64,000 nt of DNA, taken from Mucilaginibacter sp. UBA5151. GTDB taxonomy: Bacteria > Bacteroidota > Bacteroidia > Sphingobacteriales > Sphingobacteriaceae. A program made the translations under genes and the position numbers. The DNA is taken from contig DHXR01000082.1 in assembly GCA_002413785.1 (NCBI GenBank), forward strand, positions 129,360 to 193,359, written 5' to 3'. This document shows positions 35,073 through 44,942 of this stretch, in pieces. Within the stretch, counting starts at the first letter, position 1, and each line of letters starts with the position of its first letter. The notes under the pieces were generated by a model. The model was not told the DNA's origin. It was given only the letters and a program-made list of their open reading frames with translations, and did no database searches.

Positions 35073-35870
35073 ATGCCCGTTTTCTATGATCAAATTGGCA
35101 GGGAAATAAGTTTGTCGGCGGCGCCAAAACGGATCGTTTCTGTAGTGCCGTCGCAAACTGAATTGTTGTTTTATTTAGGCTTGGACCAGGAGGTGGTTGG
35201 CATTACCAGATATTGTGTCCATCCGGCAGATAAATTTAAAACCACTGCAAAAATTGGCGGCACCAAACAACTTGATATTGCCGGAATAAAAGCATTAAAG
35301 CCCGATCTTATCATCGCTAATAAAGAAGAAAACGAAAAAAATCAAATTGAAGAACTAATGATGTTTTGCCCGGTTTGGGTAAGCGACATCAATGACCTGC
35401 CCGGCGCGGTTGATATGATTGAAAAAGTGGGAGTTTTGGTTAACAGGGAAAGCGCTGCAAAGGCTATTAGCGGCTTAATAAAGGACCGGTTTGATAGCCT
35501 GACAATGCTGCAATCACCTTTACGCATTGCTTATTTTATATGGCGTAAACCATACATGGCAGCAGGCAGGGGTACATTTATAAATAGTATGCTGCAAAAA
35601 TGTGGTTTTACCAATGTTTTTGAACAGGGCAGGTACCCGGAAGTTAACGCTGCTGTGATTGCAGGTGCCCGCCCTGACGTTATTTTTCTTTCATCAGAAC
35701 CCTATCCGTTTAAAGAAAAACATATCGCCGAATTTAAAGCCATGCTCCCATCCGCTGTCATCAAAGTAGTTGACGGCGAGCTGTTTTCATGGTACGGGAG
35801 CAGGTTATTATATGCGCCCGCCTATTTTGAAGAGTTGCTCAATCTTTTGTCTCCGGCCTTCAACCACTAA
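35073..35870 (+). CDS. Helical-backbone metal/corrinoid-receptor-type binding protein
   Basis: The start at 35073 (MPVFYDQIGREISLSAAPKR) is used because the upstream residues are translations of the repeat. The 265-residue protein is a BtuF/FepB-type binding fold (IVSVVPSQTELLFYLGLDQE, VVGITRYCVHP, IGGTKQLDIAGIKALKPDLI, IANKEENEKNQIEEL), which binds vitamin B12, heme or iron chelates. It has no signal peptide, as in several Bacteroidota relatives, so whether it is exported is unclear. No permease or ATPase is adjacent. It converges with mlaD with no gap between stop codons. Confidence 0.75.
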   Translation: MPVFYDQIGREISLSAAPKRIVSVVPSQTELLFYLGLDQEVVGITRYCVHPADKFKTTAKIGGTKQLDIAGIKALKPDLIIANKEENEKNQIEELMMFCPVWVSDINDLPGAVDMIEKVGVLVNRESAAKAISGLIKDRFDSLTMLQSPLRIAYFIWRKPYMAAGRGTFINSMLQKCGFTNVFEQGRYPEVNAAVIAGARPDVIFLSSEPYPFKEKHIAEFKAMLPSAVIKVVDGELFSWYGSRLLYAPAYFEELLNLLSPAFNH

Positions 35871-36815
35871 CTACTGTTTCTTTCCCCCGAACACCGATAT
35901 TGATACGTAGCGTTTTGGGTGGGCCTTGATGTCGATAAACAGGCTGTCGAGGTTTTTTGATGCATTTTGCAGGTTATTATAAAGCTTTGCATCATTAAGC
36001 AGCAAGCCTAATGATCCGTTGCTGGCGTTAATTTTACTGATAGTCGCCTGCAGATCGGCCATGGCTTTGTTGGCATTATCAAGCGTTTGTTTGATGTTTG
36101 AACCGGCTATATCGTTGCTTACTTTCTCGAAATTTTGGGTGATGCCATTTATGTTGACTGTGCTGCTTTTTAAATTGGATGTCACCGTCTCTGCATTTGA
36201 CATTATCCCGTTAATGTGTACAGCCTGGTTGCCAATAAGGGTATCAATTTTTTTTGTTGCGCTTTCAAGCGTTTGCAGGGAGTTGGCGATACTCAAAAAA
36301 CTCCTGTCAACATTTTTTTGAAAAGCCGGGTTTAATATTTTGTTTATTGAGCCCAATGACGAATCCAGCCTGGCAATGAGATGTTCGGCCTTCTCTTGTA
36401 TAGGCTGCAAACTTTCGGCTAAACTACCTTCAATATCAGCTCTCAAAGTATCGTTATCCTGCGCATAAGTAATACTGTTACCATAGCTAAATACAATAGC
36501 CTTGCCACCCAAAAGGTCGGTGCTAACCAATTTTGCCAGCGTGTTTGAGGGGATATTGTATTGGCGCTCAATCGTAAAATCAACTACTGTACGTCCGTTG
36601 GGGAGCAGCCTCATGCGCGAAACCCTGCCGATTTGAAACCCGTTTACCAATACCGGTTTTGACACCGCGAGGCCATCTACGCTTTTGTAAACGGCGTAAT
36701 ATTTATTAGAGCCCGAAAAAAGATCGCTTCCGCGCAAAAAACTATATCCCAATATAAGTACAGCAATGGCTATGGCCGTTAAAGCGCCTATTTTCGTTTC
36801 GTTTGTTATTGTCAT
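35871..36815 (-). CDS. MlaD-family (MCE domain) lipid transport protein
   Basis: The 314-residue protein has one N-terminal transmembrane helix (about 8-25: IGALTAIAIAVLILGYSFL) followed by the MCE domain (about 36-115: YYAVYKSVDGLAVSKPVLVN, GFQIGRVSRMRLLPNG) and a long helical tail (about 120-300). Proteins of this type form hexameric rings that pass phospholipids between inner and outer membrane together with MlaE/MlaF-like ABC parts, which are not in this window. It probably shares its promoter region with the amidase upstream but an inverted repeat lies between. Confidence 0.85.
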   Translation of the reverse strand: MTITNETKIGALTAIAIAVLILGYSFLRGSDLFSGSNKYYAVYKSVDGLAVSKPVLVNGFQIGRVSRMRLLPNGRTVVDFTIERQYNIPSNTLAKLVSTDLLGGKAIVFSYGNSITYAQDNDTLRADIEGSLAESLQPIQEKAEHLIARLDSSLGSINKILNPAFQKNVDRSFLSIANSLQTLESATKKIDTLIGNQAVHINGIMSNAETVTSNLKSSTVNINGITQNFEKVSNDIAGSNIKQTLDNANKAMADLQATISKINASNGSLGLLLNDAKLYNNLQNASKNLDSLFIDIKAHPKRYVSISVFGGKKQ

Positions 36816-36816
36816 G

Positions 36817-36988
36817 GTTAGAGATTAGAGATTAGTTTATTAGAGACTGGAGGTTGGAGATTAAAGGTTAGATGTCGAAATATTGTAAAGTTGAAATGCT
36901 GCATTCACGTTTCGTTACAAATCCTGTCTTCGGGATTTTCGGTGTTTCCGACTCAACTAATCTCTTATCTCTAACCTCTGATCACTTA
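36817..36988. repeat. Interrupted inverted repeat of GGTTAGAGATTAG words
   Basis: GGTTAGAGATTAGAGATTAG and GGAGGTTGGAGATTAAAGG are mirrored by CTAATCTCTTATCTCTAACC at the far end, with about 90 bp of unrelated sequence between. It separates the amidase and mlaD genes, both leftward. Words are shared with the elements at 13651 and 30655. Confidence 0.75.
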
Positions 36989-36989
36989 T

Positions 36990-37898
36990 CTATGGTGATA
37001 CCTGTTCTACTTCTGCTTTGTAGCTTATTATTGCTCTTATAATTGACGCCACTATTGTATTTTGGCCGTCTTCGGAGTTTAAATAAGCTTCATCATCAGG
37101 GTTGTCAACATAGCCTGTTTCAACAAGTACTGCTGGCATAGCGCTGTGGCATAATACATGTACACCTTGTTCCCTGATACCTTCATTATGCCTGCCATCG
37201 GTATTAACAAGTTCGGTATCAATCAATTCGGCCATGTGAATGCTTTGCCTGCGGTACTTGCGCTTATACTCATTCGCCAGGATTAACGATTCAGGGTCGT
37301 TCGTAGGGTCTGAGTTCATCTCCGTGTCACCGCCTTCAATCAAATTTTGTTTGATAGCGTTTTCTTCTTCTCCGCTGCGGTGAAAACCATAAACCAGCAT
37401 TAAAACCCCTCTGCCCGAGTGATCCGGAACTGAAACCGTATGGTAAACCGGTTTGTGGTGCTTATGGCCAACAACCTCCCGGATATGTCTGTCTGGCAAC
37501 GAATTACAATGCAGCGAAATAAACAGGTCCCCTTTGTTTTCATTAGCAATTCCGGCCCTTCTTTGAAGAGAAACATCGTCTTCTGTAGTGCGCGTAAGTA
37601 CTACTTTTAAGTTTGGGATTTCTTTTTCTATTTCTTTTTGCAATTTTAATGCCAGGGCAAGCGTTACATTTCTCTCAAACGAATATGAGCCGGAAGCGCC
37701 ATGGGAAAATGTGCCCGATGCTCCGGATGGATGACTGCCGCCATGCCCCGGATCAACAATAATGGTCCTGAGTTTGTAGCCTGTGGCAACTACGGTATCA
37801 TGTTTTAAATGAGCGGTTAATGCAAAAGATAATGACGGAACAAATGTTATCATTAACGATAAACTGTAAATCAATCTTTTCAATGCCTTATTTTTCAT
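36990..37898 (-). CDS. N-acetylmuramoyl-L-alanine amidase (Amidase_3)
   Basis: The 302-residue protein has a signal peptide (LSLMITFVPSLSFAL) and a single zinc amidase domain. Metal and catalytic landmarks are TIIVDPGHGGSHPSGA (first zinc His), DLFISLHCNSLPD (zinc His), and VLVETGYVDNPDDEAYL with the catalytic Glu. It cleaves the amide between MurNAc and the stem peptide, working in the periplasm in cell separation or recycling. It is divergent from lptD with a 52-bp gap and lies upstream of mlaD. Confidence 0.9.
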   Translation of the reverse strand: MKNKALKRLIYSLSLMITFVPSLSFALTAHLKHDTVVATGYKLRTIIVDPGHGGSHPSGASGTFSHGASGSYSFERNVTLALALKLQKEIEKEIPNLKVVLTRTTEDDVSLQRRAGIANENKGDLFISLHCNSLPDRHIREVVGHKHHKPVYHTVSVPDHSGRGVLMLVYGFHRSGEEENAIKQNLIEGGDTEMNSDPTNDPESLILANEYKRKYRRQSIHMAELIDTELVNTDGRHNEGIREQGVHVLCHSAMPAVLVETGYVDNPDDEAYLNSEDGQNTIVASIIRAIISYKAEVEQVSP

Positions 37899-37950
37899 TA
37901 TTTTTGAACGCTGTTAACTATATCTGCAAAAATACAATTCATAATCTATT

Positions 37951-40671
37951 TTGAAATTCATAATCCTATTTTTTCTTTCTGCAATTATTTTAATAGCAAA
38001 TGCGGGTGCTACAGCATATAAACGCGGCTTTAATTGCTATAGTCTGTACGCGGACACTATTATCAAACTTGACGCTGTAAAGGACGCTAAATTTATTAAA
38101 GGTAAAAAATCTAAAGGAACTTCTGCGACAAAAAGTACAGATACTGCAAACGATACTACAAAAAAGAATAAAGAAGGCTTGCAATCAGAGGTAAAATCAC
38201 ATGCAGAAGATTCAACAATTGTTGATCATGACCATCAGCTCACTTATTTATACGGGCAGGCCCGTGTAACATACGAAGATTTTGAGCTTGACGCGGATTA
38301 TATCCGCGTTGACCAAAAAAATCACCTCCTGTTTGCAAAAGGAAGTATCGACCCCGTAACCAAACGGTATGTAGGGAGGCCAATCTCCAAACAAGGTAAA
38401 GATAAGCCCGTTTTATCCGACTCGTTGCTTTTTAACTATCAAACAAAAAAAGGGAAAATTTTTAACCCTGCGTCTGACCAGGACGGAAGTTATCTTTCCG
38501 GCGGAGCGGCTAAAACACTCGGCAAAAATGAAATCGCTTACCGCAATGTGATCTTTAGCACCTGCGACCTGCCATACCCGGATACCCATTTTGGAATAGT
38601 GATTACCAAGGGTATCGCCGAAAAAAAACGGATTGTTTCAGGTCCGGCATATCTTGAGATTGAGGGAATCCCGCTTCCTTTGGCTATACCATTCGGTTTT
38701 TTCCCAAAACCCGATACGCGCAGTTCGGGTGTGATTATACCTACATTCGGCGAAGATCAGCAACTTGGTTTTTACCTCCGTAACTTTGGCTACTATATCG
38801 GGATCAGCGATTATATGGACCTGACCAATATGGGGACGGTTTACTCCAAAGGTTCATACGAAATAAATGAAACATTGCGTTATTTGAAACGCTATAAGTA
38901 TTCAGGCACGCTGGTTTTAAGTTATGGCTCCCATAATTACGGGCTTCCCGGCGATCCGGCGAGCAAGGATTTTAATGTTACGTGGTCGCATAGTCAGGAC
39001 CCTAACGCGAGCCCCGGCAGCACCTTTAGCGCATCGGTTAATGCAGGCACATCATCCTTTGCTAAAAATGACCCCGGAAGCAGTAATTATAATCCGCAAT
39101 CGCTGGTAAACAATACCTTACGCTCATCCATAAGTTACAGCAAAACCTGGGCCGGAACACCTTTTAATATGAGTATCGGCGTTTCACATAGCCAGGATAT
39201 TACTCAGAAAACGATTTCATTACAACTGCCAACGTTAAGCTTTTCAATGGCATCAATCAGCCCGTTTGATTCAAAAGACAGGGTGGGAGAACAAAAATGG
39301 TATCAGAAAATAACCATCAGTTATTCTTTACAGGCTTCAAATTCAATCAATGGCATGCCCGAAGCAGAGTTATTCAAAGGCAATAATTTTATGAAAAATT
39401 TGCAAACCTCCATCGTGCATAATATCCCTGTTGGTATCAGTTTTAACGTATTAAAGTATTTTCAATTCAGCACCAATGCAAATTATACAGAGCATTGGTA
39501 TTTACAAACGATCAGGAAGACCTTTGCAAGAGGTAGTATTTCGGGTATGGACTCCCTGGTGACAGATACCGTTGGCGGGTTTAAAAGGGCGGGCTCATAC
39601 ACCCTAAGCACCAGTTTATCAACAAAAATTTACAGCGAAATTGACTTCAAGAAAGGGAATCTGATGGCCTTGAGACATGTGATGACGCCAAGTCTTAGTT
39701 TTAGCTACAGTCCCGACTTTTCATTGCCGGGCTATGGATACTATAGAACTGTTGTAAGCAATGCCACCATACCATATCCTTATACAAGCCAAAAATATTC
39801 AATTTTTGAAGATGGTTTTCCATCGGGTGGCAAGCAGGCAGGAATCGGGCTTAGCCTTGATAATACCATACAGGCTAAATTTAAGCCTAAAACCACAGAT
39901 ACTTCAGGGAAACCAAAAAAGGTAGATCTGCTTCAGGGCCTCACATTTTCAACATTTTATAATTTCGCCCAGGATTCGTTGCGGCTTTCGCCAATATCAT
40001 TTTCGGCGCATACCGCCATTTTTAACCAAAAAATAAACCTTTCCTTTTCGGGATCACTAAACCCTTATGAAACAAAGGTGCTCGATTCTATTTCAGGCGG
40101 CCAAATACAGAAATATCCCTTACCAATAAATCGATATACTTTTCAGGATGGTAAATTTCCAACTCTTTCTTCTATAAGTTTTTCAATGAGCGGCGCATTA
40201 AACCCGGCGACATTTAATCCCCGCCCTGTAGCACAGCCGGGTAGTTCCTTACAAACAATTAACCCGCAGCAAGCCCAAAGATTGGCGATGATCAATAGCG
40301 ACCCAAGCGCCTATATAGATTTTAATGTGCCATGGAACTTATCATTTAACTATAGTTTCAGCTATAATAACAATTATGTAAGCACAAGTAATTCCAACAC
40401 TGTTATGTTAAGCGGCGATGTAAGCCTTACCTCCAAATGGAAAATTCAGTATAGTACTACTTACGATTTAAGGGCTTTGAAACTTAGCGGCGTCCCTTCG
40501 TTTACTATTTATCGCGACCTGCATTGCTGGGACCTTAATTTTCAGTGGGTACCCTTTGGGTATTATAAATCATATAATGTTACTTTGAAAGTTAAGGCGG
40601 CAATTTTACAGGACCTAAAACTGAGTAAACGGAGCGATTATACCAATAACCAAAATTTTAGCGGATATTAG
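37951..40671 (+). CDS. lptD: LptD-like LPS-assembly outer-membrane protein
   Basis: The 906-residue protein uses a TTG start, with a signal peptide following (MKFIILFFLSAIILIANAGA). An N-terminal OstA-type jelly-roll segment (about 85-190: DHQLTYLYGQARVTYEDFEL, DADYIRVDQKNHLLFAKG) is followed by the large beta-barrel (about 230-900), with typical lines such as PLAIPFGFFPKPDTRSSGVI and many alternating aromatic strands. It should insert LPS into the outer leaflet. It is transcribed with cinA (9-bp gap). KDO genes kdsA/kdsD lie nearby. Assignment to the LptD family is firm; detailed function is inferred. Confidence 0.85.
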   Translation: MKFIILFFLSAIILIANAGATAYKRGFNCYSLYADTIIKLDAVKDAKFIKGKKSKGTSATKSTDTANDTTKKNKEGLQSEVKSHAEDSTIVDHDHQLTYLYGQARVTYEDFELDADYIRVDQKNHLLFAKGSIDPVTKRYVGRPISKQGKDKPVLSDSLLFNYQTKKGKIFNPASDQDGSYLSGGAAKTLGKNEIAYRNVIFSTCDLPYPDTHFGIVITKGIAEKKRIVSGPAYLEIEGIPLPLAIPFGFFPKPDTRSSGVIIPTFGEDQQLGFYLRNFGYYIGISDYMDLTNMGTVYSKGSYEINETLRYLKRYKYSGTLVLSYGSHNYGLPGDPASKDFNVTWSHSQDPNASPGSTFSASVNAGTSSFAKNDPGSSNYNPQSLVNNTLRSSISYSKTWAGTPFNMSIGVSHSQDITQKTISLQLPTLSFSMASISPFDSKDRVGEQKWYQKITISYSLQASNSINGMPEAELFKGNNFMKNLQTSIVHNIPVGISFNVLKYFQFSTNANYTEHWYLQTIRKTFARGSISGMDSLVTDTVGGFKRAGSYTLSTSLSTKIYSEIDFKKGNLMALRHVMTPSLSFSYSPDFSLPGYGYYRTVVSNATIPYPYTSQKYSIFEDGFPSGGKQAGIGLSLDNTIQAKFKPKTTDTSGKPKKVDLLQGLTFSTFYNFAQDSLRLSPISFSAHTAIFNQKINLSFSGSLNPYETKVLDSISGGQIQKYPLPINRYTFQDGKFPTLSSISFSMSGALNPATFNPRPVAQPGSSLQTINPQQAQRLAMINSDPSAYIDFNVPWNLSFNYSFSYNNNYVSTSNSNTVMLSGDVSLTSKWKIQYSTTYDLRALKLSGVPSFTIYRDLHCWDLNFQWVPFGYYKSYNVTLKVKAAILQDLKLSKRSDYTNNQNFSGY

Positions 40672-40680
40672 ACAATAGAA

Positions 40681-41928
40681 ATGCTTGCAGAAATAATAAC
40701 TATCGGAGACGAAATCCTTATAGGGCAAGTTGTTGATACTAATTCGGCCTGGATGGCAGCGGCGCTTAATGATATTGGCATACGCATAAAACAAATTTCA
40801 TCTGTATCTGATGACCGGCAGCATATATTGACTGCCCTTGCAGAAGCAGCAAAAAGGGCCGACATTATATTGGTGACAGGCGGTCTTGGCCCCACTAAAG
40901 ACGATATTACAAAAAATACATTGGCCGAATATTTTAACGTCGGGCTGGTTGAAAACCAGGATGCACTGGATAACGTGATCAATATTTTTTCGCGTTATAA
41001 CCGGCACATGCTCGAAGTGAACCGACTGCAGTCCCAGGTGCCTGAGAATTGCGAGGTTATACTGAATAAAAATGGTACCGCGCCCGGAATGTGGTTTAAT
41101 GTGGAAGGAAAGATATATGTTTCCATGCCTGGCGTTCCTCATGAGATGATGTATATGATGGAAGATGAGGTAATTCCAAAACTCAAATCATCGTTAAAAC
41201 TCCCTTTTATTATACATAAAACCATTTTAACTGTTGGAGAAGGAGAATCGTTTCTGGCTGACAGGATCGCTGACATTGAGGATTCGCTGCCATCGTATAT
41301 TAAGCTGGCCTATTTGCCAAAACTTGGCCAGGTAAGGTTGAGGTTAAGCGGATACGGCGAAGACGAAGCTTTTTTAAAAGATAAAGTGGAGGAATATGCG
41401 GCTAAGATTGTTGAACGCGTCGCCAATGTGGTTGCTGCTGAAGAGGATATACCTATTGAAAAAGCCATTTTAAATTTTATGACCGAAAAGGGCCTGACCC
41501 TGTCGCTGGCCGAGAGCTGTACGGGCGGTTATATATCCCATCTTTTTACGCAACATGCCGGCTCGTCGAAGGTTTTTTTGGGAGGGGTGGTATCTTATTC
41601 AAATCAACTTAAGGAAAGCGTTTTAGGGGTAAAGAAAGACACACTGGAACGGTATGGAGCTGTAAGCAAAGAAACAGTTACTGAGATGGTGGAAGGCGCT
41701 TTGCATAATTTTAAATCCGATTACGCGGTTGCCGTGACAGGTATTGCCGGACCCGATGGGGGGACGCGGGATAAGCCTGTTGGTACGGTGTGGATAGCTG
41801 TAGCCGTTACTAACAAAACTTTGGTAAAGAAATTAACATTTGGCAGTAAACGAAAGCAAAACATCGAAAGGAGTGCAATTTCGGCCTTAAATATGTTGAA
41901 TACTTTACTGCGTGAAAGTGGAAAATAA
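40681..41928 (+). CDS. cinA: CinA-family nicotinamide-nucleotide amidohydrolase
   Basis: The 415-residue protein has an N-terminal MoCF-type domain (about 1-170: EIITIGDEILIGQVVDTNSA, LVTGGLGPTKDDIT) and a C-terminal CinA domain (about 255-410: GLTLSLAESCTGGYISHLFT with the deamidase Ser, AVTGIAGPDGGTRDKPVGTV). It removes the amide from nicotinamide mononucleotide to recycle NAD. The gene follows lptD with a 9-bp gap and precedes the E2 gene by 43 bp. Confidence 0.93.
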   Translation: MLAEIITIGDEILIGQVVDTNSAWMAAALNDIGIRIKQISSVSDDRQHILTALAEAAKRADIILVTGGLGPTKDDITKNTLAEYFNVGLVENQDALDNVINIFSRYNRHMLEVNRLQSQVPENCEVILNKNGTAPGMWFNVEGKIYVSMPGVPHEMMYMMEDEVIPKLKSSLKLPFIIHKTILTVGEGESFLADRIADIEDSLPSYIKLAYLPKLGQVRLRLSGYGEDEAFLKDKVEEYAAKIVERVANVVAAEEDIPIEKAILNFMTEKGLTLSLAESCTGGYISHLFTQHAGSSKVFLGGVVSYSNQLKESVLGVKKDTLERYGAVSKETVTEMVEGALHNFKSDYAVAVTGIAGPDGGTRDKPVGTVWIAVAVTNKTLVKKLTFGSKRKQNIERSAISALNMLNTLLRESGK

Positions 41929-41941
41929 CAACAAAAACAGC

Positions 41942-41949
41942 TAAATTTG
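41942..41949 (+). promoter_or_regulatory. Candidate -7 box upstream of the E2 gene (TAAATTTG)
   Basis: TAAATTTG fits TAnnTTTG and ends 22 nt before the E2 ATG at 41972. There is no TTTG at the -33 position, so the match is partial. Confidence 0.35.
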
Positions 41950-41971
41950 CCCGTTACGATAATTAGTGTCT

Positions 41972-43501
41972 ATGGCTAAATATAAACTGTTACTGCCTAA
42001 AATGGGGGAAAGTGTTGCAGAGGCAACTGTAATCAAATGGACTAAAAAGCCAGGGGATTATATTGAAGCCGATGAAACAGTAATGGAAATTGCTACCGAT
42101 AAAGTTGACTCAGACGTTCCATCCCCGGTAGCGGGTAAATTATTGGAGTGCCTTTATAAAGATAATGATGTGGTGCAGGTTGGCGCGGTTATAGCGATCA
42201 TTGAAACTGCAGGACCCGAAGAAATTGCTGTGCCTCCCGTTGCTGCGCCTGTTTATCAACCTGCTGAAGAAATGAAAGCGACAGCTCCTGAAACACCCCG
42301 GCCTGAAATAAAAATACCGGAAGAAACTAAACCACCTGTTTTTGCCGGGCAACGTGAAGAATTAAGTCAACCCGTACCTTATACCGGACAACTTGAAGAA
42401 CTTGCTGCGCCTAAAGCCGAAAATGGGGTCAAAAGTTCGCCGAGGTTTTATTCGCCTTTAGTTAAAAATATAGCCGCGCAGGAAGCGATAGGCAATGTAG
42501 AACTGGATCAAATTCCAGGAACAGGGGCAGAGGGCCGGTTGACAAAAGATGACCTGCTGAATTATATTCAGCAAAAATACCAGTCGGCGTCAGCAATAAA
42601 AAGCGATGAGGCCATACTTTCTGAATCTGTTGAACCAAATATACAAGCGCCTGTTGCAGAGACACACTTTGCTGAGCCGGATACTATTCCTGAGCCGCTT
42701 ATAGAACTTACTGAACCAGAGCCAGTGTTTGAAATACCCCGGCCTGAACCGGCTAAACCCGGGCCTGTTGTAAATACAACTTCGCTTGGCGGCGGCGATG
42801 AGATCATCGAAATGGACAGGATGCGCCGTCTTATTGCCGGTCACATGGTGATGAGCAAGCAAACTTCACCCCATGTTACTTCGTTTGTTGAAGCTGATGT
42901 AACTAACATGGTTTTATGGCGGGAAAAGATTAAAGGCAGCTTTGAAAAACGGGAAGGTGAGAAAATCACTTTCACCCCAATTTTTATTGAAGCTGTTGTA
43001 AGGGCCATAAAAGACCTGCCGATGATCAATATCCAGGTAAACGGCACACAGATCATAAAGAAAAAAGATATCAATATCAGCATGGCTACGGCATTACCGA
43101 GCGGTAACCTCATAGTGCCGGTTATTAAAAGAGCGGATGAACTAAGTTTAATTGGCCTTACCAAAGTAGTTAACGACCTGGCAAACCGGGCACGTAATAA
43201 CAAGCTTAAACCTGATGATGTGCAGGGCGGTACTTTTACCATAACAAACGTTGGTTCATTTGGGAATGTGATGGGTACGCCAATTATCAACCAGCCGCAG
43301 GTAGCTATCCTGGCGGTTGGGGCCATCAGGAAAAAACCGGCGGTTATTGAAACGTTGCAGGGGGATATGATAGGCATCCGTCACATGATGTTCCTGTCCT
43401 TATCTTATGACCACCGGGTAGTTGATGGCGCTTTAGGCGGTACATTTGTACGGCGCGTAGCTGATTATCTTGAAAACTGGGATCCGGGACGGGAGATATA
43501 A
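41972..43501 (+). CDS. 2-oxo acid dehydrogenase E2 dihydrolipoamide acyltransferase
   Basis: I use ATG 41972 (MAKYKLLLPKMGESVAEATV); a GTG two codons upstream is in frame. A lipoyl domain (about 1-80) carries the lipoylated Lys in MEIATDKVDSDVPSPV. A Pro/Glu/Ala-rich linker and a small peripheral-subunit-binding domain (about 140-190: SSPRFYSPLVKNIAAQEAIG) follow, then a second linker and the catalytic domain (about 260-509) with the His active site in FLSLSYDHRVVDGALGG. This layout fits branched-chain or generic E2 components. E1 and E3 are not in the window. The acyl substrate cannot be fixed from sequence alone. Confidence 0.9.
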   Translation: MAKYKLLLPKMGESVAEATVIKWTKKPGDYIEADETVMEIATDKVDSDVPSPVAGKLLECLYKDNDVVQVGAVIAIIETAGPEEIAVPPVAAPVYQPAEEMKATAPETPRPEIKIPEETKPPVFAGQREELSQPVPYTGQLEELAAPKAENGVKSSPRFYSPLVKNIAAQEAIGNVELDQIPGTGAEGRLTKDDLLNYIQQKYQSASAIKSDEAILSESVEPNIQAPVAETHFAEPDTIPEPLIELTEPEPVFEIPRPEPAKPGPVVNTTSLGGGDEIIEMDRMRRLIAGHMVMSKQTSPHVTSFVEADVTNMVLWREKIKGSFEKREGEKITFTPIFIEAVVRAIKDLPMINIQVNGTQIIKKKDINISMATALPSGNLIVPVIKRADELSLIGLTKVVNDLANRARNNKLKPDDVQGGTFTITNVGSFGNVMGTPIINQPQVAILAVGAIRKKPAVIETLQGDMIGIRHMMFLSLSYDHRVVDGALGGTFVRRVADYLENWDPGREI

Positions 43502-43502
43502 G

Positions 43503-43618
43503 TTGTTTGTCTGAACCGTGATTTTTCACTTATTATTTGTTTTTACAGGTGTTCAAGAAGGCTACGCCGTTTGCCTGATTTTAGGATTTCATGATTGCTT
43601 ATGGGATCCTAAATCAAA
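43503..43618. repeat. GTCTGAACC hairpin family, copy 2 (degraded)
   Basis: GTCTGAACCGTGATTTT at the left and GATTTTAGGATTTCATGATT further on match the copies at 1010 and 53312. The right arm is damaged (only ATCCTAAATCA remains) and GGCTACGCC of the six-palindrome family is interspersed. It lies between the E2 gene and the GT87 gene, which converge. Confidence 0.65.
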
Positions 43619-43624
43619 AAAGGT

Positions 43625-44800
43625 TTATATAATTGACTGTTTTGCATGCAATCCGGCGTCAAATTTCCTTGTTATCATCTCATAAATTATCTTAAACCAT
43701 ATCAACACACAGGGCAGTGCCTTTAATTTGTAGGGTATCACGTAGTTCACCCTTATATATTTTGGAAAAAGATCGGAAGGTGAAAGGCTTGTTAATAACA
43801 AAGCAAAAACAAATAAACCTATCTCAAATGTGGTGGCCGGTCTTTCGAGGTTCATAAACCAAATGCCAACCCCCGCAAAGGCAATGATATAGGTGGGCGA
43901 CTCGGACGAACTACTGAAAATAATTACAAAAATAAGCGTTGAGGCCAGCAACAATAGCTGGTAGGGGATATTGTCGAAAAGTTTTACCCTTAAATACCAT
44001 ACAGCAAACAGTAAAATCCCCGGCACAAGTACCGTTATGTTTGATAGCTGCCTGTAATTAAAAATATTACGGATCAGCCCCATTAATGATACATCCTGCA
44101 GGCTGTGGCCTATATTATTGAGATTTTTTTGTACCAGGTCGCCATACCAGTCGTGATAGGTTTGTATGATATAAGCCGGAGAGGAGATCAGCATCGGTAA
44201 CACAAAAAGCACAACCGACCAAAATAACAGGCTTGAAACAAACTTCAGCTTATCTTTTGAGAGGAAAAAGAAAGCCAGACCGACAATGCCGTACAGTTTT
44301 ATAAATACGCCTAAAACGATCACAAAAGCGGCCCAAAAATCTTTTTTATCCCTGATAAATACAAAACTGAGAATGATAAGGCCGCCAATCAGTGGGTTGA
44401 TCTCAACGTTAGCGGTCGAGGTCATCAGCTCATGGGCGCATATCAGTAAAATTATAACATAATGGTTTTCCTTTAATGGCAAGTGCTTTATCGCGATATA
44501 CAAAACCCATGCGTTAAACATCACCCATAATATAACACCCAAACCATCGGGCAATAAGGCAAATGGCGCCATTAACAGCGAGAATACCGGACCGTAATGA
44601 TACAGGTCGTGGCCCGGGCCGCGCAGCATGCCAAAAGGGGTATGCTGGTGTATGGTATTAATAAATCCGGATTTATACACAAAATAATTATCATGTATAT
44701 GGTTAAGCAAAACACTTTTAACCACCGCGAACAAACTCAGGCCAAAATATAAGGTTAATACGAGTGGTTTGTTGGTTACAAGTTTGGAGAGTTTTGACAT
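43625..44800 (-). CDS. GT87-type polyprenol-phosphate-mannosyl-dependent glycosyltransferase-like membrane protein
   Basis: The 391-residue protein has about nine or ten hydrophobic helices and the GT87 (DUF2029) pattern: an extracytoplasmic loop after TM1 with Asp-rich NHIHDNYFVYKSGFIN, then HDLYHYGPVFSLLMAPFALL, and further helices. GT87 enzymes are membrane glycosyltransferases using lipid-linked sugars. No partner genes are adjacent. A C-terminal basic tail is present. It is a single gene; donor and acceptor are unknown. Confidence 0.75.
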   Translation of the reverse strand: MSKLSKLVTNKPLVLTLYFGLSLFAVVKSVLLNHIHDNYFVYKSGFINTIHQHTPFGMLRGPGHDLYHYGPVFSLLMAPFALLPDGLGVILWVMFNAWVLYIAIKHLPLKENHYVIILLICAHELMTSTANVEINPLIGGLIILSFVFIRDKKDFWAAFVIVLGVFIKLYGIVGLAFFFLSKDKLKFVSSLLFWSVVLFVLPMLISSPAYIIQTYHDWYGDLVQKNLNNIGHSLQDVSLMGLIRNIFNYRQLSNITVLVPGILLFAVWYLRVKLFDNIPYQLLLLASTLIFVIIFSSSSESPTYIIAFAGVGIWFMNLERPATTFEIGLFVFALLLTSLSPSDLFPKYIRVNYVIPYKLKALPCVLIWFKIIYEMITRKFDAGLHAKQSII

Positions 44801-44942
44801 GAGTTGGCGTTTCCGGGTTGTTTACAAATATAGTAAACAGGTGTGGAATGTTATCCTGGCGAGTTTGATGATATTTAAGAGACTTGCCGGGAAATAGTTT
44901 AAGAATTGTAAAAGCGTGTCGTCGTCATAAATAGTTCAATAT

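Noticed and set aside
42841..43377. 178-codon minus-strand frame opposite the E2 gene
   Set aside because: The E2 catalytic domain on the plus strand is certain; the reverse frame is a shadow.
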